From the NCBI GenBank assembly GCA_949710005.1, contig OX453287.1, positions 23,381,785 through 23,445,784 of the forward strand: DNA of 64,000 nt. Reading direction: 5' to 3'. The translations under genes and the position numbers were made by a program. This document shows positions 44,001 through 56,800 of this stretch, piece by piece (the stretch's first letter is position 1; each line of letters begins with the position of its first letter). A model generated the notes under the pieces. That model was not told the DNA's origin. It was given only the letters and a program-made list of their open reading frames with translations, and ran no database searches. Source of the stretch: Ricordea florida (taxonomy: Eukaryota > Cnidaria > Anthozoa > Corallimorpharia > Ricordeidae).

Positions 44001-44719
44001 AGGAAACTGATCAACCAGTTGAAGATTTCAGTGTAGACTAGAGAAACCTGGGGAACTGCCACTGAAAAACATAAGATCTGCAAATTGAGATTTACTTGAA
44101 ACTCAATTTGACATCAAAGAAGGCATAGATAGATTGCTACCATTGGAAACACTACACTAAAGTATACGCTTAAGGCTCCAGGGTTCCTGGGTCCCAGTGG
44201 CACATACCTACCCAAACAATAGAACAGCACCCCCCATTTCCCTTCCCAACTATGAGTCATTAGCATCCTATCCGATACTCCCAACTGATATCTACCCGAG
44301 ATCCCCCCCCCCCGCCCTTCTCGTTTAGTGTAACCCTACTCACCCCTCTCACCCAGCTCCAGGTACAGTTCATGAAACACCGTTCCTTTAAAAATTCACC
44401 AACCTTGTGTAGTACATTGGAGTTTTTCACCTCCGATGTGTAAATGTAGAACCACTGTTTGCTAAACTGTCCAAAACAATACGGCACTACATCGTCCCTG
44501 TCGGTTTTCAACGAGCATTTTCTCAAAATCACTTCCCTGTAAGCCTGGCTAATGGTCGGGTAAGACCAGGTCCAAAGAACCTCAGAATCCACATCTTTTT
44601 CTGCATTTAACAAATTGAAAAGCAAATCAAAGTCGTTAAGGTGAGAGATTTGCTAGCGGATCGAGAGATAACATACCTATAAGGCATGCCGCTCGAAGAT
44701 CTCCCAAACCCGCCATCAT
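38091..44719 (-). CDS. DENND10: DENN domain-containing protein 10 (FAM45), nine exons
   Basis: A DENN-family Rab regulator; the human protein acts on late endosomes and Rab27. Exons in transcript order: 44719-44677, 44600-44404, 43654-43622, 42848-42653, 42033-41922, 41172-41003, 40170-40132, 39343-39249, 38261-38091. All have GT-AG borders and compatible phases, giving 351 residues (human about 357). Family segments recognised: EVLWTWSYP, FGQFSKQWFYIYTSEV, VTHVAIALIAK, DFCPEKY, LLLKKKVVVYSPK, LPLLVWHRQNWDILYP, YVAGFIDASVENRTELYDL, MGKIHKDI and TLEALKQRKLTPTVENF. Exons 3 (33 nt) and 7 (39 nt) are very small. Intron 8 is filled with satellite units. The start is head to head with DHX34. Confidence 0.95.
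38290..39160 (+). repeat. 106-bp satellite array in DENND10 intron 8
   Basis: About eight forward units (opposite to DENND10 transcription), spaced close to 106 bp, with GGATCAAACCATGCAG and GAACAGTACTGTACTGTGG in each. It lies between the last and penultimate coding exons. Confidence 0.92.
39380..39430. repeat. Perfect hairpin, 19-nt arms
   Basis: TACTTTGCTCCAACAAAGT (39,380-39,398), a 13-nt loop, then the exact complement (39,412-39,430), 37 nt upstream of the DENND10 exon 8 acceptor, inside intron 7. Confidence 0.85.
43199..43319. mobile_element. Diverged copy of foldback element A
   Basis: TACTGTAAGTTTCAGATCC and AATTTATGGCC with imperfect complements at the far end; same order as 13,903-14,020. 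Inside DENND10 intron 3. Confidence 0.6.
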
Positions 44720-44872
44720 CAAAGCTTTCACAGCTGTGTGGGCCCGTGATGAAGTTCAGCGGATAATCAAACACAGATAAACATGGCGGCGATGACAGCA
44801 GTTGCTGACTAGTTTGAAAAGTTGGTTATATTAAGTACAACAGTCTTACATCTTTGCAGTAGTGGTAGGAAC
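44720..44872. promoter_or_regulatory. Bidirectional promoter of DENND10 and DHX34
   Basis: Only 153 bp separate the two start codons. It contains AACATGGCGGC (44,781-44,791), a perfect match to the YY1 consensus AANATGGCGGC that is frequent in housekeeping bidirectional promoters. The ATG in this site opens a 9-codon upstream ORF (44,783-44,812) in the DHX34 direction. No TATA box is evident. Confidence 0.65.
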
Positions 44873-47800
44873 ATGGCAAAATTTAAAGGGAAAAGAGACG
44901 ATTCCTACGTCAAAGGGGGTAGAAGAGAGGTCACATGGGAGAAACACCGTTCTTCTTTGGATGAGCTATTCTTTCGAGAGTTCGATTTTATAAAGCGGTA
45001 CGCAAGGTTGTTCGTAAGTCAACTAAACGGTTAATTCTTGTACTTTCAAAAAGCAAAGCTCCTCACAAGATTAGCATGAAGTTACTCTTAAGATACTTGG
45101 GATGGAAATATTTTGGTGTTTCTTGCTACGTACTGGGTTCGTCTCGTGTACTGTGTTGTTAGTTTGATACAGTAAGAATTAATGATTAATAATATTTATA
45201 TGATAAATTTAGAGGGAGCCAAGATTACAAAGACTTTTGGCTTTTCCTGGATCGCTATGAATCGTTCCAAAACAAGCATGTGGATGTGCATCCAAGAGTT
45301 AAATGTAAGTTGTGAATTACCTGCCTTTTTTCCCACCTCTTCAGTAATTAATTGCATGATATTTGCATCTCTATACAGAGATAATTAATTTCAAGATCGT
45401 AAGTCCGGTAACAACTACATATGCTACGAAATGTGCGAATGTCAGTGTTGTAGGTTAAAATAAGTTTCATTTCAAAATGGTTCCAAAACTTGTTTGATTT
45501 GTTTTTCTCCTTTGTTTCAGATTTTTTGGCAGATTATGGAAATTAATCTGAAAAAAAAAAGAGAGAAAACAAATCATTCACTTGTGTAGAGCCATTTTGA
45601 CCAGAAATTCATTTAAAACTACAACGTCAATCAATAGCACTGCTCAGCGGATACATAAATAGCATGCACTGTTATCATATTAGGTGCTTGTCTCAAAGAG
45701 AAATAATGAAACTGTAATCATACTGAGCCAGTATAGTGTTAAAAAATAATAATGGTGGAATTGTACTTGTCACATTTGCCTGGCAGTGTTTATTTTGATG
45801 GTCATACAGTATCAAATTACTGGTAATGTACCTTGTTAAATGCTGAGTGTTATTTTCTTCCAGCTGACAAAGGAGAAGATCTGATTTCACCCAAACTAGG
45901 ACTACCAAAGGTTTACAACAGACGCTATAGGATAAACGTGTCACTTCTTTCAAAGGATGTTAGGGATGTCACAAGATACAACACAACAGGACAAAAAGAA
46001 GGTACAAAAATTACTTGTATAACATCACTCTTTATACATGCACATGGGCTTCTGACATACTATAGTCACATTTAAGATTAATTATTAATTATAGATATGT
46101 TATTTACCAGGTGGAAGGTCAGTATGGGAAAAAACTGTACCCAAGGTTTTGATTATGGCCAGAGGTCTTCAGCCTTTGAAGTTTTCTGAGTACAGTACTT
46201 AATATTTAACATCATTTGCTTAACTTTGATTTCCGTTCTTTCTTAAGTGTATTCCTTGTCAAAAGTGGGCAGTGGAAAGAGTTCTAGACTCCTCTCCAGG
46301 GATGAATTCTCAGAGTTCAAATCCATTCTACTGTTTTATATTGATTTTTGCCAAAAGCAAAAGGTACAGTTGTAATAATAATAATAATAATAATAATAAT
46401 AGTGAACTTTATTTGAGTGTCAACTGTATTTAGTACTGCTGTACTAATTGGGGACACTGTAAAGCGCAAATGAAATTAAATTAAATCAAATCAAATGTTG
46501 GTTTTTGTGGAGAGGGGAAAACCGGAGTACCCAGAGAAAAACCTCTCGAAGCAGAGTAGGGAACCAACAAACTCAGCCCACGTATGACGCCAGGGCTGGG
46601 AATCGAACCCGGGCCACATTGGTGAAAGGCGAGCGCTCTCACCACTGCGCCAACCCTGTATTTATTATGAAGATCCTTTTGATGCATTGGACTCTGTCTT
46701 GCAGGGTTATTAACTCTCTATTAGCCAGCTACAATTATACAGCATATTAAATAAGCTGATCTTTCTTTTCTCCCTGTTGGTGGAACAGTTTTCAAAGCTG
46801 ATGAAATTAAAAAACGATCAGGCAAACCTACCTATCAGCCAGTTTCAGGAGCAGATTGTGTCTGCAGTACAAAACAATCAAGTAGTGATTATTGCTGGAG
46901 ACACTGGTTGTGGAAAGTCAACACAGGTACGGTGCAACAGATTACTGTATTTCCTATGACAACAGACAGTAATTACTTTTTACAATAACAGTATATTACA
47001 GTACTTGGTTTTTTAACAACTGAAGGCTAAGAAAGTAAAAAAAAACTTTTGCTAGAGCGGTACTGTATAGCGGGCTTGGTTCTGCTCAAATGAAGGGCTT
47101 TCCCCTAAAGGTTTAACCCTTTCACTCTGATGATCGAAAGAAAATTCTTGTCAGTGACTGTGTTACATTACCTGACATATTAATCTTGAGTAGATAAATC
47201 TTTTCAATTCTCATCACCTGTTGTCTTTTATATCAGGTTCCTCAGTACCTTCTGCGTGCTGGGTTTACTCGAATTGCATGTACTCAGCCACGGCGCATTG
47301 CTTGTATTTCTTTGGCTAAAAGAGTTGGTTATGAGACTTTAAATGAATACAGATCAGAGGTCGCTTACCAGGTTAGCCAACTGACTCTGCAAAATTATAG
47401 TGTGATCCTATCTTTTAATCATTTCATTCATTGACTTAAAACCCAGTCACTGAGTTCTACAACTTTCACTGAACGTCACTCCATCACGTAATACTTGAGT
47501 CATACAATAATTATGGCTTCAAATTCTAGACATTTCACTTTCACACTCAAACCACAAGTTGATACGATTATTTTGACTGACATTACCTTTCTCTGCCACA
47601 CAACATTGCAATATCGCTTTTAAATAATACATCGTTTCTAATTTTGTGGTGAAATTTCAATCTCTTGTATATCAAAGATTCGCTTTGAGGCCAGTAAAAC
47701 TCGTGCCACAAGAATACTGTTTCTGACTGAAGGTGAGTGGTGACATTCTCAGGTGTCTTGTACTGTACTGTACTGTATGTGGGGGAGTTTGTCTGTGCAA

Positions 47801-50800
47801 GTCTCAGGATTACCCTTCCCCCAAAAGTAACCAAAATGTGAACCATGATTCGTTCTGAACTGTAGCATGTTAGTAAATCTGTTCTTTTACATACCCTCTT
47901 CATCTGTGCTTGTATCTGAAGGTCTTTTACTGCGCCAGTTGTCGTCTGACCCCTCCCTGAGCCAGTATGATGTTGTTGTGGTAGATGAGGTTCACGAGAG
48001 ACATATCCACGGTGACTTTCTACTGGGCATCCTGCGCGGCTTGTTACAAGCACGCTCAGTTCTGAAGCTTGTTCTAATGTCTGCCACTATAAACATCAGG
48101 TATGAAGGTACATATATGTATACTGCACACACTACTGTACATAGGTTAAATGCAAACCTAATCTTGTGTTGGTGTCCTGTGTCCATGTTGGGTGCCCTGT
48201 GAAACACAGACGTAATGATTTGAGAGAGTGTCCTGCGCCCCAACCCCCCGTAGGTTTTTTCAGGGGCTGCGGCCTCGCTTCCATTATATCAGCCACAATT
48301 GAACACAGGCACCCACCCAGCAAAACTCATCTGTAGTTCTGTGGCGTCGATAGAGCCTTGGATCTGTGAAGAAAGTTATATTTTAGGAGAGTGAGGTAGG
48401 TTTAAAATGGGATTTAGATAAGCGGTCCATGAAGGGGGTACAGTTTCGGGATCCGCGTTTTCTGCCGTCACATTCCAGGAAACCTTGTGATCCTTGTGTC
48501 CGTATCCAATCCTGCTTGTCCAACTGTAGCGCTTAAGGTCAGTTCTTCATAACTATATTAAAAGCACTCCTTCAACTACAATTACTCCTAATACAATAAA
48601 TACACACACAATACACTCAACTAATCAGAGTTCATATGACTGTGAGTTTTTCTTTCACAGTTTGTTTGCCGGATACTTTAAAGGTGCGCCTGTGATTCAG
48701 GTAGGAAATTGGGATAATCAAACAAGTTGATAAAGTAATTTGTACCACCGTAAGGTAGAAGAAAGGGGTGCTAACGTTTCGAGCGTTAACAGTTCGCTAG
48801 AGTGATTCAGGTAGGTACGTGTTCTGTGGCAAATAGTCTGGGTCGGTTATTTGAGCGAGGTTTGGACCGAGCTTAACAAAACCGGGGTCTAAATTGAATT
48901 ATAGCTGCACCTTTCAAGCTTGGTAATAATTATCACACCAGAATATGCATTCAATAACTGCTCACCCAAAATGAATTAACTTTTTTACATTAATCGCTAA
49001 TTGGTCAGTTTCGAATCTCTTCCAGTTTTTTACCTAAACAGCAGCTTCAGCTGGAAACCGTTTAACAACAACAACAACAACAACAACACGCACTTTATTT
49101 TAAAAAACCAATACAGAGACCATAGTAGCCCGCAATTAGCATAGCTATTCTAGGCGGGCTACTTAATTTTGGAATGGATGTTTAAAACAAAAAAAATTAT
49201 GTACAACAACAGAGAAAAAAAATATATATATATATATATTTAACAATATTAAGAAAAAAAGAAGAAATGGAAAACAAACTATTAATAATGACAGTAAAGA
49301 AAAGAGAAAATAGAACCAAATTAACTTTTAAGACTTAGGGGAACTATTTAATATTTAATAGCCGCATGTGCTTAGAAAGGTCAATGTAGCGCATTTCAAC
49401 ATTCATCTCCTCAGTTCCAAGAATATTTAGAAGTAAATCATGCAATTTACGTTTGAAGGGTGCTTTCCTAAGCCCACAAAGTTCAGGAGGGATACCATTC
49501 CATATTTTAGCACCAATTCTTGAAAATGAAAATAACTGTTGATTTGTTCTTGACATTTTTATGTGGAGGTTCCCAGCTTGTGAGAATCGTGTGGGGTAGG
49601 GGTGAATCTTTTCGGAACGAGTAAATAGATTGGAAATATTAGGTGGAGCACATCGATTAGCAGCATCATGTACCAAAGAGGCAACCGATTTAAAATAAAG
49701 CAATTTTAATTTAAATGATCGGCCCTCTGAGTTTTTTTGACGCCGTGTAATGATCAATGACGAGCCTTTTGCCACATTTTGAAACTGCTGCTGAAGCGAA
49801 ATTTTAGTCGGTATTATCTAGAATGACAGTGGCCACGAGAAAGCATCTCCCCTTTTACAAATTAACGTTGCATTTGTCAAAATTGTGACAGTTGTAGCTG
49901 GAGGTATAAAAATATTATGTCATAAAGTTGTCCCATGCGGACAAGTCACGCGACGCCCCCCCCCCCTCCCCTCCCTCCCCTCCCTCTCAGTTAGTGTCGG
50001 AAGAAGCATTGCGTGACGAACCAGACACCGGCTGCGAAGGACAGGACAACATGGAAGAACTTACGTCCTGAGACAAACGAAGAAGTTTATGTCTATATCC
50101 ACGCTCCCCCCACCCCACCCTAGAGAGGGAGCGTTCTCAATTGCTTTTGGTGAAGTTGAATTTTGCACTTCTGAACTCACTACAAACTAAAAACTCTGTT
50201 TTTTTTTACTGCCAGATTCCCGGGCGCCTCTTTCCAATTGAAGTTCGCTATCAGCCACCAAAAGTTGAGGTAAGTCAACGAGATCTAGTAAGTAGCCGAT
50301 TCCATACTCCTGCATCTGGGCCATGTGGAAAACGCGGGCCAGTGTTTTTTTTATTATCTCGTACTTTTTTCTTTTTTTTTCTGTCTAATTTTGTTTGTTG
50401 CAGTACATTTTGCGTTTAGCCTGCACATCTGGAAGTGAGATTCTAGGAGCTTGGAAGGTGAAGGCACAACGAAGAATGCACCTCTGTGTGCCAAAAATCC
50501 CCCAGTGCCTGTTATGAGGGCTGATTTGCGAATACATGTTTGTTGTTTGCCATTTCTTAGTAGTGGATCTACAATAACACAAACATATCAACAAGCACTA
50601 GGATAAGAAGAACCAACTTATGTGTTCTTCTGTTGATGCCTGACTGGCTATCAACGAAACGTACTAATCAGAATTTGCCGATTACCTAATGTCACGAACC
50701 TGCGACTGGGGAATACTTAAGCCCGTGTCCAGTCCTGACTTTTTTCCCGTCTGTTGTCCAGAGGCCGAAGTCATTTAATCTTAGAGCCCTACAGCTCATA

Positions 50801-53800
50801 TTGATGATGATGATGATGATCATAATAATAATAATAATAATAACAACAATAAAAATAATCGCTTTATTTAAGTGTTGGTATATTAAGCACTGCTGTGTTA
50901 ATTGGGGGCACTATTAAACAGTTAGACCCATAGCCCTTGAGTTTTACCCAACTAGTTGGACAGAAAAGGCAATAGTAAAGTTAGCAAATGCCTATTGAAT
51001 AAATATTTATTTGGGAATAAAACGAAAGAAAGCCTCACGAATTTCGCTACTCGAGGACTATTACTAATATTCCTCTAGTAGCGTAGCCAATCAGATTGCG
51101 GCATTTGCATTAGTGTACTAGTTGGGCGGTGATACTAAAAATAGAGAAACAAAAAATCGTTGAGAATCTCACCGGGTTGGAGGCGGACAAGATGGTTATT
51201 TACACCTTAAGAGGTAGTAATATTTTATCACTATGTAAACCTGTTACCACTACTTTTGGCCTTAACTCTTTTCATTGCTTTGCATCTCAAACCTGGAACT
51301 CCCTACCTAATAATGTAAGATCTCAACATACTTTAACTGATTTTAGAAGACTTGTGAAAAAAATCTCCTTTTAGACATAAGAGATAATAATTGAACATTT
51401 TAATGTAATAGATGTAAATATATTTTTTTATTGTAAATAGATTTTTTTCATTTTTTTATTTTCATTTTTTTTCTCTTTTTTATTTTATATATACTATTAT
51501 GTTCTCGAAGATATTAGCCTCTTCAGGCTACTCTGAAATTCGAGTTTTAAATAAAGTACATGTTATGTAGTGTTACGAGCACCCAACGACTATTTTCACT
51601 AAATATCTGTTCGGAAGCAAGATGAGCTAGAATTTTCGAATAGCCAGGCCAGCAGGCCCTCGAATTTTTGAACCGTGTCTCTGAATAGATTTTCAGTCCC
51701 TAAAACATCACCTAAGTGAGATTCGCAACAAGGGAAAAGTAGTCCCTTAGGTTTTCGGAAAGGATATTTTTGCAATTTTTGACATTTAAAAAGGTCACCT
51801 AGCAATTTCGAATGGGCAAATGGTTCTTTGGGAAGCTGGTGGCCTAACCACTCGGCCACGCTGCCTCCTTCACGTGAGAGCTCTGCCAGCAACGCTCTGT
51901 TGACTTGTTATTTTTGCATTTAACAGACCCTGAGTAGCTCAAGTCGCTCTGAGCGCTTGGACCCCTCGCCGTATCTGCGAATCATGCAACTTATCGATCA
52001 CAAGGTGAGCATTGCGAAATATTTTACTTTTTACCGCTTTGCTTTCCCATACACTATATGTGTGTTCCTAGTAACTTTTTCATCTGTATCAAACCATGCA
52101 GTGTGACCATTCTTTGTAAATGTGGTACTGTTTGTTTTACTATACAGTGTGTGGTTCTAGCTTTTTCATCTGTGGATCAAACCATGTAGTGTGACCATTC
52201 TTTGTAAAGCTACTGAACAGTACTGTACTGTGGTACTGTTTGTTTTACTATACAGTGTGTGGTTCTAGCTTTTTCATCTGTGGATCAAACCATGCAGTGT
52301 GACCATTCTTTGTAAAGCTACTGAACAGTACTGTACTGTGGTACTGTTTGTTTTACTATACAGTGTGGTTCTAACTTTTTCATCTGGAGATCAAACCATG
52401 CAGTGTGACCACTCTCCCGAATCTTCTGTATATTGCTCCCATGTTACTGTGCCGTTCTCTGTAGAAGTCTTACCGCTTCCTTTTTACCTTTAGTATCCGT
52501 CAACCGAACGTGGAGACGTGCTCATGTTCTTGAGTGGCATGTCTGAAATCTCAGCGGTCGTTGACGCTGCCAGGGAGTATGCGCAAAAGTCTCGCCGCTG
52601 GATTATCCTACCTTTACACAGCTCGTTGTCGGTGGACGAGCAAGACAAAGTACAGTATTTGGTTTTCTTTGATAGGTTATGTTATCAGGTGTCTGCAGTA
52701 ACATTTTTGAGGATCGTTATGAGCACTCTCGCATTGCCATTGGTTACTCAGCGGTGAGCTGACTTGTTGCAAAGAGTAAAGCCGAGAGCACCCAGGGGAC
52801 GAGTTTGTATTCCATAGTGTGGTTGATGAAGCATTTTGACCAATCGCGTGCGAGCGAAAATGAAGAAAATGGTAAACGTGCAGCGTGCAACCATCGAGGT
52901 ACGGACGCGCGCGGGAGGTTGCTAAGAGCGAAGGAAACGTAAGAGAGTGCTTAGCAGCCCTCCCAAGTGCGTCCATACCTCGATGGTTTCACAGCTGCTG
53001 CGTTTACCATTTTTTTATAACATAAGACTTCAAAACTTCACAATCTGACGTCAGCATGCAACCCATGGGCGAATGGATCGCGCGTATCAGCCAATGATAA
53101 CGCGAGCTTTCTCAAAGCTATGTTATAATATTTGATGAATTAAATGTAGGTGTTACGGTTCAAGATGGGTACGTATTGGCAAAGCTTGTTTTTGCATTCT
53201 TTGTTGACCGAAGTAGTATTCCCCCCAGCCACCTTTACCGAACAAAACTTGGTGAATAAAGATTTATTATTTATTTATTATATGGCCATTTGTTTTTGTC
53301 TTATTTCGCGGGACAGTGCGGCGAATCGCGAGCGTACAAGATACGCCCATCTTGATCGCCCGGATAGCCAATCAGAACTCAGGATTCGTTTCATCTTCGC
53401 ATAACCAGCCATTTAATCAAAAGAGTTATTGCAAAAACCCTGAGCGGTAACATTTCTGTAAGCTTGTGTTCTTGGTGTTCGTTTTATACTCAGGTGTTTG
53501 ACGTAGCCCCGGATGGAGTGAGAAAATGTGTAGTAGCTACAAACATCGCGGAAACCTCAATCACCATCGATGGCATTAGGTTTATAGTGGACTCTGGGAA
53601 GGTAATCACGTTTAGTAACGGAGAGGTCGTTGTCCATATATACAGGGCGCGGCAGTGTAGCACAGCAAGAACTCTTTATCCTCTTAAAGACGTTTTAACT
53701 GTGGATCAAACCATGCAGTGTGATCATTCTTTGTAAAGCAACTGAACAGTACTGTACTGTGGTACTGTTTGCTTTACTATACAGTGTGGTTCTAACTTTT

Positions 53801-56800
53801 TCATCTGTGGATCAAACCATGCAGTGTGACCATTCTTTGTAAAGCTACTGAACAGTATTGTACTGTGGTACTGTTTGTTTTACTATACAGTGTGGTTCTA
53901 ACTTTTTCATTTGTGGATCAAACCATGCAGTGTGACCATTCTTTGTAAAGCTACTGAACAGTACTGTACTGTGGTACTGTTTGCTTTACTATACAGTGTG
54001 GTTCTAACTTTTTCATCTGTGGATCAAACCATGCAGTGTGACCATTCTTTGTAAAGCTACTGAACAGTATTGTACTGTGGTACTGTTTGTTTTACTATAC
54101 AGTGTGGTTCTAACTTTTTCATCTGTGGATCAAACCATGCAGTGTGACCATTCTTTGTAAAGCTACTGAACAGTATTGTACTGTGGTACTGTTTGCTTTA
54201 CTATACAGTGTGGTTCTAACTTTTTCATCTGTGGATCAAACCATGCAGTGTGACCATTCTTTGTAAAGCTACTGAACAGTACTGTACTGTGGTACTGTTT
54301 GCTTTACTATACAGTGTGGTTCTAACTTTTTCATCTGTGGATCAAACCATGCAGTGTGACCATTCTTTGTAAAGCTACTGAACAGTACTGTACTGTGGTA
54401 CTGTTTGCTTTACTATACAGTGTGGTTCTAACTTTTTCATCTGTGGATCAACCCATGCAGTGTGACCATTCTTTGTAAAGCTACTGAACAGTATTGTACT
54501 GTGGTACTGTTTGTTTCACTATACAGTGTGGTTCTAACTTTTTCATCTGTGGATCAAACCATGCAGTGTGACCATTCTTTGTAAAGCTATTGAACAGTAC
54601 TGTACTGTGGTACTGTTTGCTTTACTATACAGTGTGGTTCTAACTTTTTCATCTGTGGATCAAACCATGCAGTGTGACCATTCTTTGTAAAGCTACTGAA
54701 CAGTATTGTACTGTGGTACTGTTTGTTTTACTATACAGTGTGGTTCTAACTTTTTCATCTGTGGATCAAACCATGCAGTGTGACCATTCTTTGTAAAGCT
54801 ACTGAACAGTACTGTACTGTGGTACTGTTTGCTTTACTGTACAGTGTGGGTCTTACGTTTTACTTTACAGTGTGGGTCTAACGATTTCATCAGTGAATCA
54901 AACCATGCAGTGTGACCATTCTTTGTAAAGCTACTGAACACTACTGTCCTGTGCTACGGTTTGTTTTACTATACAGTGTGGTAACTTATAATTGATTTTT
55001 TTTCCATAATACTGCGGTGCTAAAATTCTTTTTTTAGCATCACATGACTGCACCACGTACAAAAGTCTTATTAATTTTCCACTTCCTTTTTTCCCAGGTA
55101 AAGGAGATGAGCTTCGATCCCGAGGCCAAAATGCAGCGACTGCGAGAATTCTGGATTAGTCAAGCCAGTGCGGAGCAGCGAAAAGGAAGAGCGGGTTTGT
55201 AGATTAGATTGTTGTCCATTGTAATGTAATTAGCAGGTTGGAAATGTGAAAGTCATTGAATGCGGTCAGTCTTGTTAAGGTTAGTTCAATTCAATTCATC
55301 TTTATTCAACTGGCTCAAAATATTTGCAGAAAAATTAGGATTATTTTTTCATTGTCTTTTTAACATGATAAGAGATGTAGTACATATTATTATAATAGTA
55401 AATGAAATAATGTACAGTTCTATATTATGAAGGATAAAACAAAATAGAGAAAAAACAAGAAAATATTTGAATACCTTGTTGGCTGTGCGGAGTTTGGGAC
55501 ACCAAAATAGTGAATAAAACTAATTGAATAATGCGATTCTATTAACATAGGGACATCTTAGTTCTTGTCGTATAATTCCAAGTTTGATGTTATTTAGGAA
55601 CTAATCAGATTGAAGTTAATTTGCATCCGCACACATTGTGTGCCTATATCATGTCTGTTGTCAGGTCGCACGGGGCCTGGGGTCTGCTTCCGCTTATACT
55701 CCGAGAGTGATTACCAAGCCTTCTCGCAATATACTACTCCCGAGATTCAGCGCGTGCCTCTAGACTCCATCATCCTTCAGATGGTGTCACTTGGGATCCA
55801 CTGCATCCGGGAATTTCCTTTCATCGAAGCGCCACCGCCATCGAACGTGGAAAACTCCATTTACTTTCTTAAACAGCAAGGGGCCTTGACAGACAACGAA
55901 AACTTAACGCCCATTGGTCAAATGCTGGCCAAACTTCCCGTAGATGTCGTCATAGGAAAGATGCTTTTGATTGGTTCGGTGTTTCACGTGATCGAACCAG
56001 TAATGGTCATTGCCGCTTCCCTGAGTGTGCAATCTCCGTTTACGAGGAGGTTAGATCATGACCCGGATGTGACGTCACTGCGTCAGCCCCTGGAGTCAGA
56101 CCATGGCGACCCCTTTACTCTCCTGAATGCCTTTGATGAATGGCTGCAGGTGGGTTATACCATTTTTACTCAAAAGTACAAAAAGACGAAAGTTTTATTA
56201 ACCTCCGTAACTTTCGGCGCACTGCCAAAAAAGTATACATAGGATAACAGTTTTTCTCTTGAGAGCGGGCTTCGCGTGCGATGTGTCATGTAGACAAAGT
56301 ATAGAATCTATTGTTTTGAGTGGGATACCTGCGGTAGATGCACTATATGCCTGGCGTGCTTGTTAAAGCTTTTCCAGGCGCTCTCTGGATAGGCGACGAG
56401 TCGTTGTCACAGACAGATCCTAAGTCTTGTCGATCTTCTTCTGTGATGTCTTTCGAAGGATCGATGGATCCAGCTACAAGCAACAACCCGATGCGCTTCG
56501 ACATTTTTTCATGTTCCCTCGTCGATGTTTGAAGCATCCAGCGTGCTTTGTGGAGAGGTTGTAAAAACAAGAGTGGGGGTACTGGACGTTTTTGTTCTCT
56601 GTTAGCTATTTCGGACCGGTGTTTTCCTTCGGCTATTTTTATCAAAGTGTGGTGGAACGGGGTGTGGTTGTTAAATTTTTTTGAGGTCGGTGAAAAGTCA
56701 TGGAATGTTTTGGGTTCTAATGAGTGGCAACCCTCACCTGTGTTCAATTTCTTAAATGTTTAACATGTAACGTGTTTCTATCGAGTTTTAGTAAAATCTA

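Noticed and set aside
46599-46658. tRNA gene with A and B boxes
   Set aside because: Head of a SINE: no acceptor stem closure, and it is joined to a SINE body and (ATT)n tail.
49344-49775. 143-residue minus-strand gene
   Set aside because: Only the C-terminal end of a LINE ORF2; no start or catalytic core.
53690-54985. Regular repeat array resembling a CRISPR
   Set aside because: The unit is a contiguous 106-bp satellite without variable spacers, in a eukaryotic intron.
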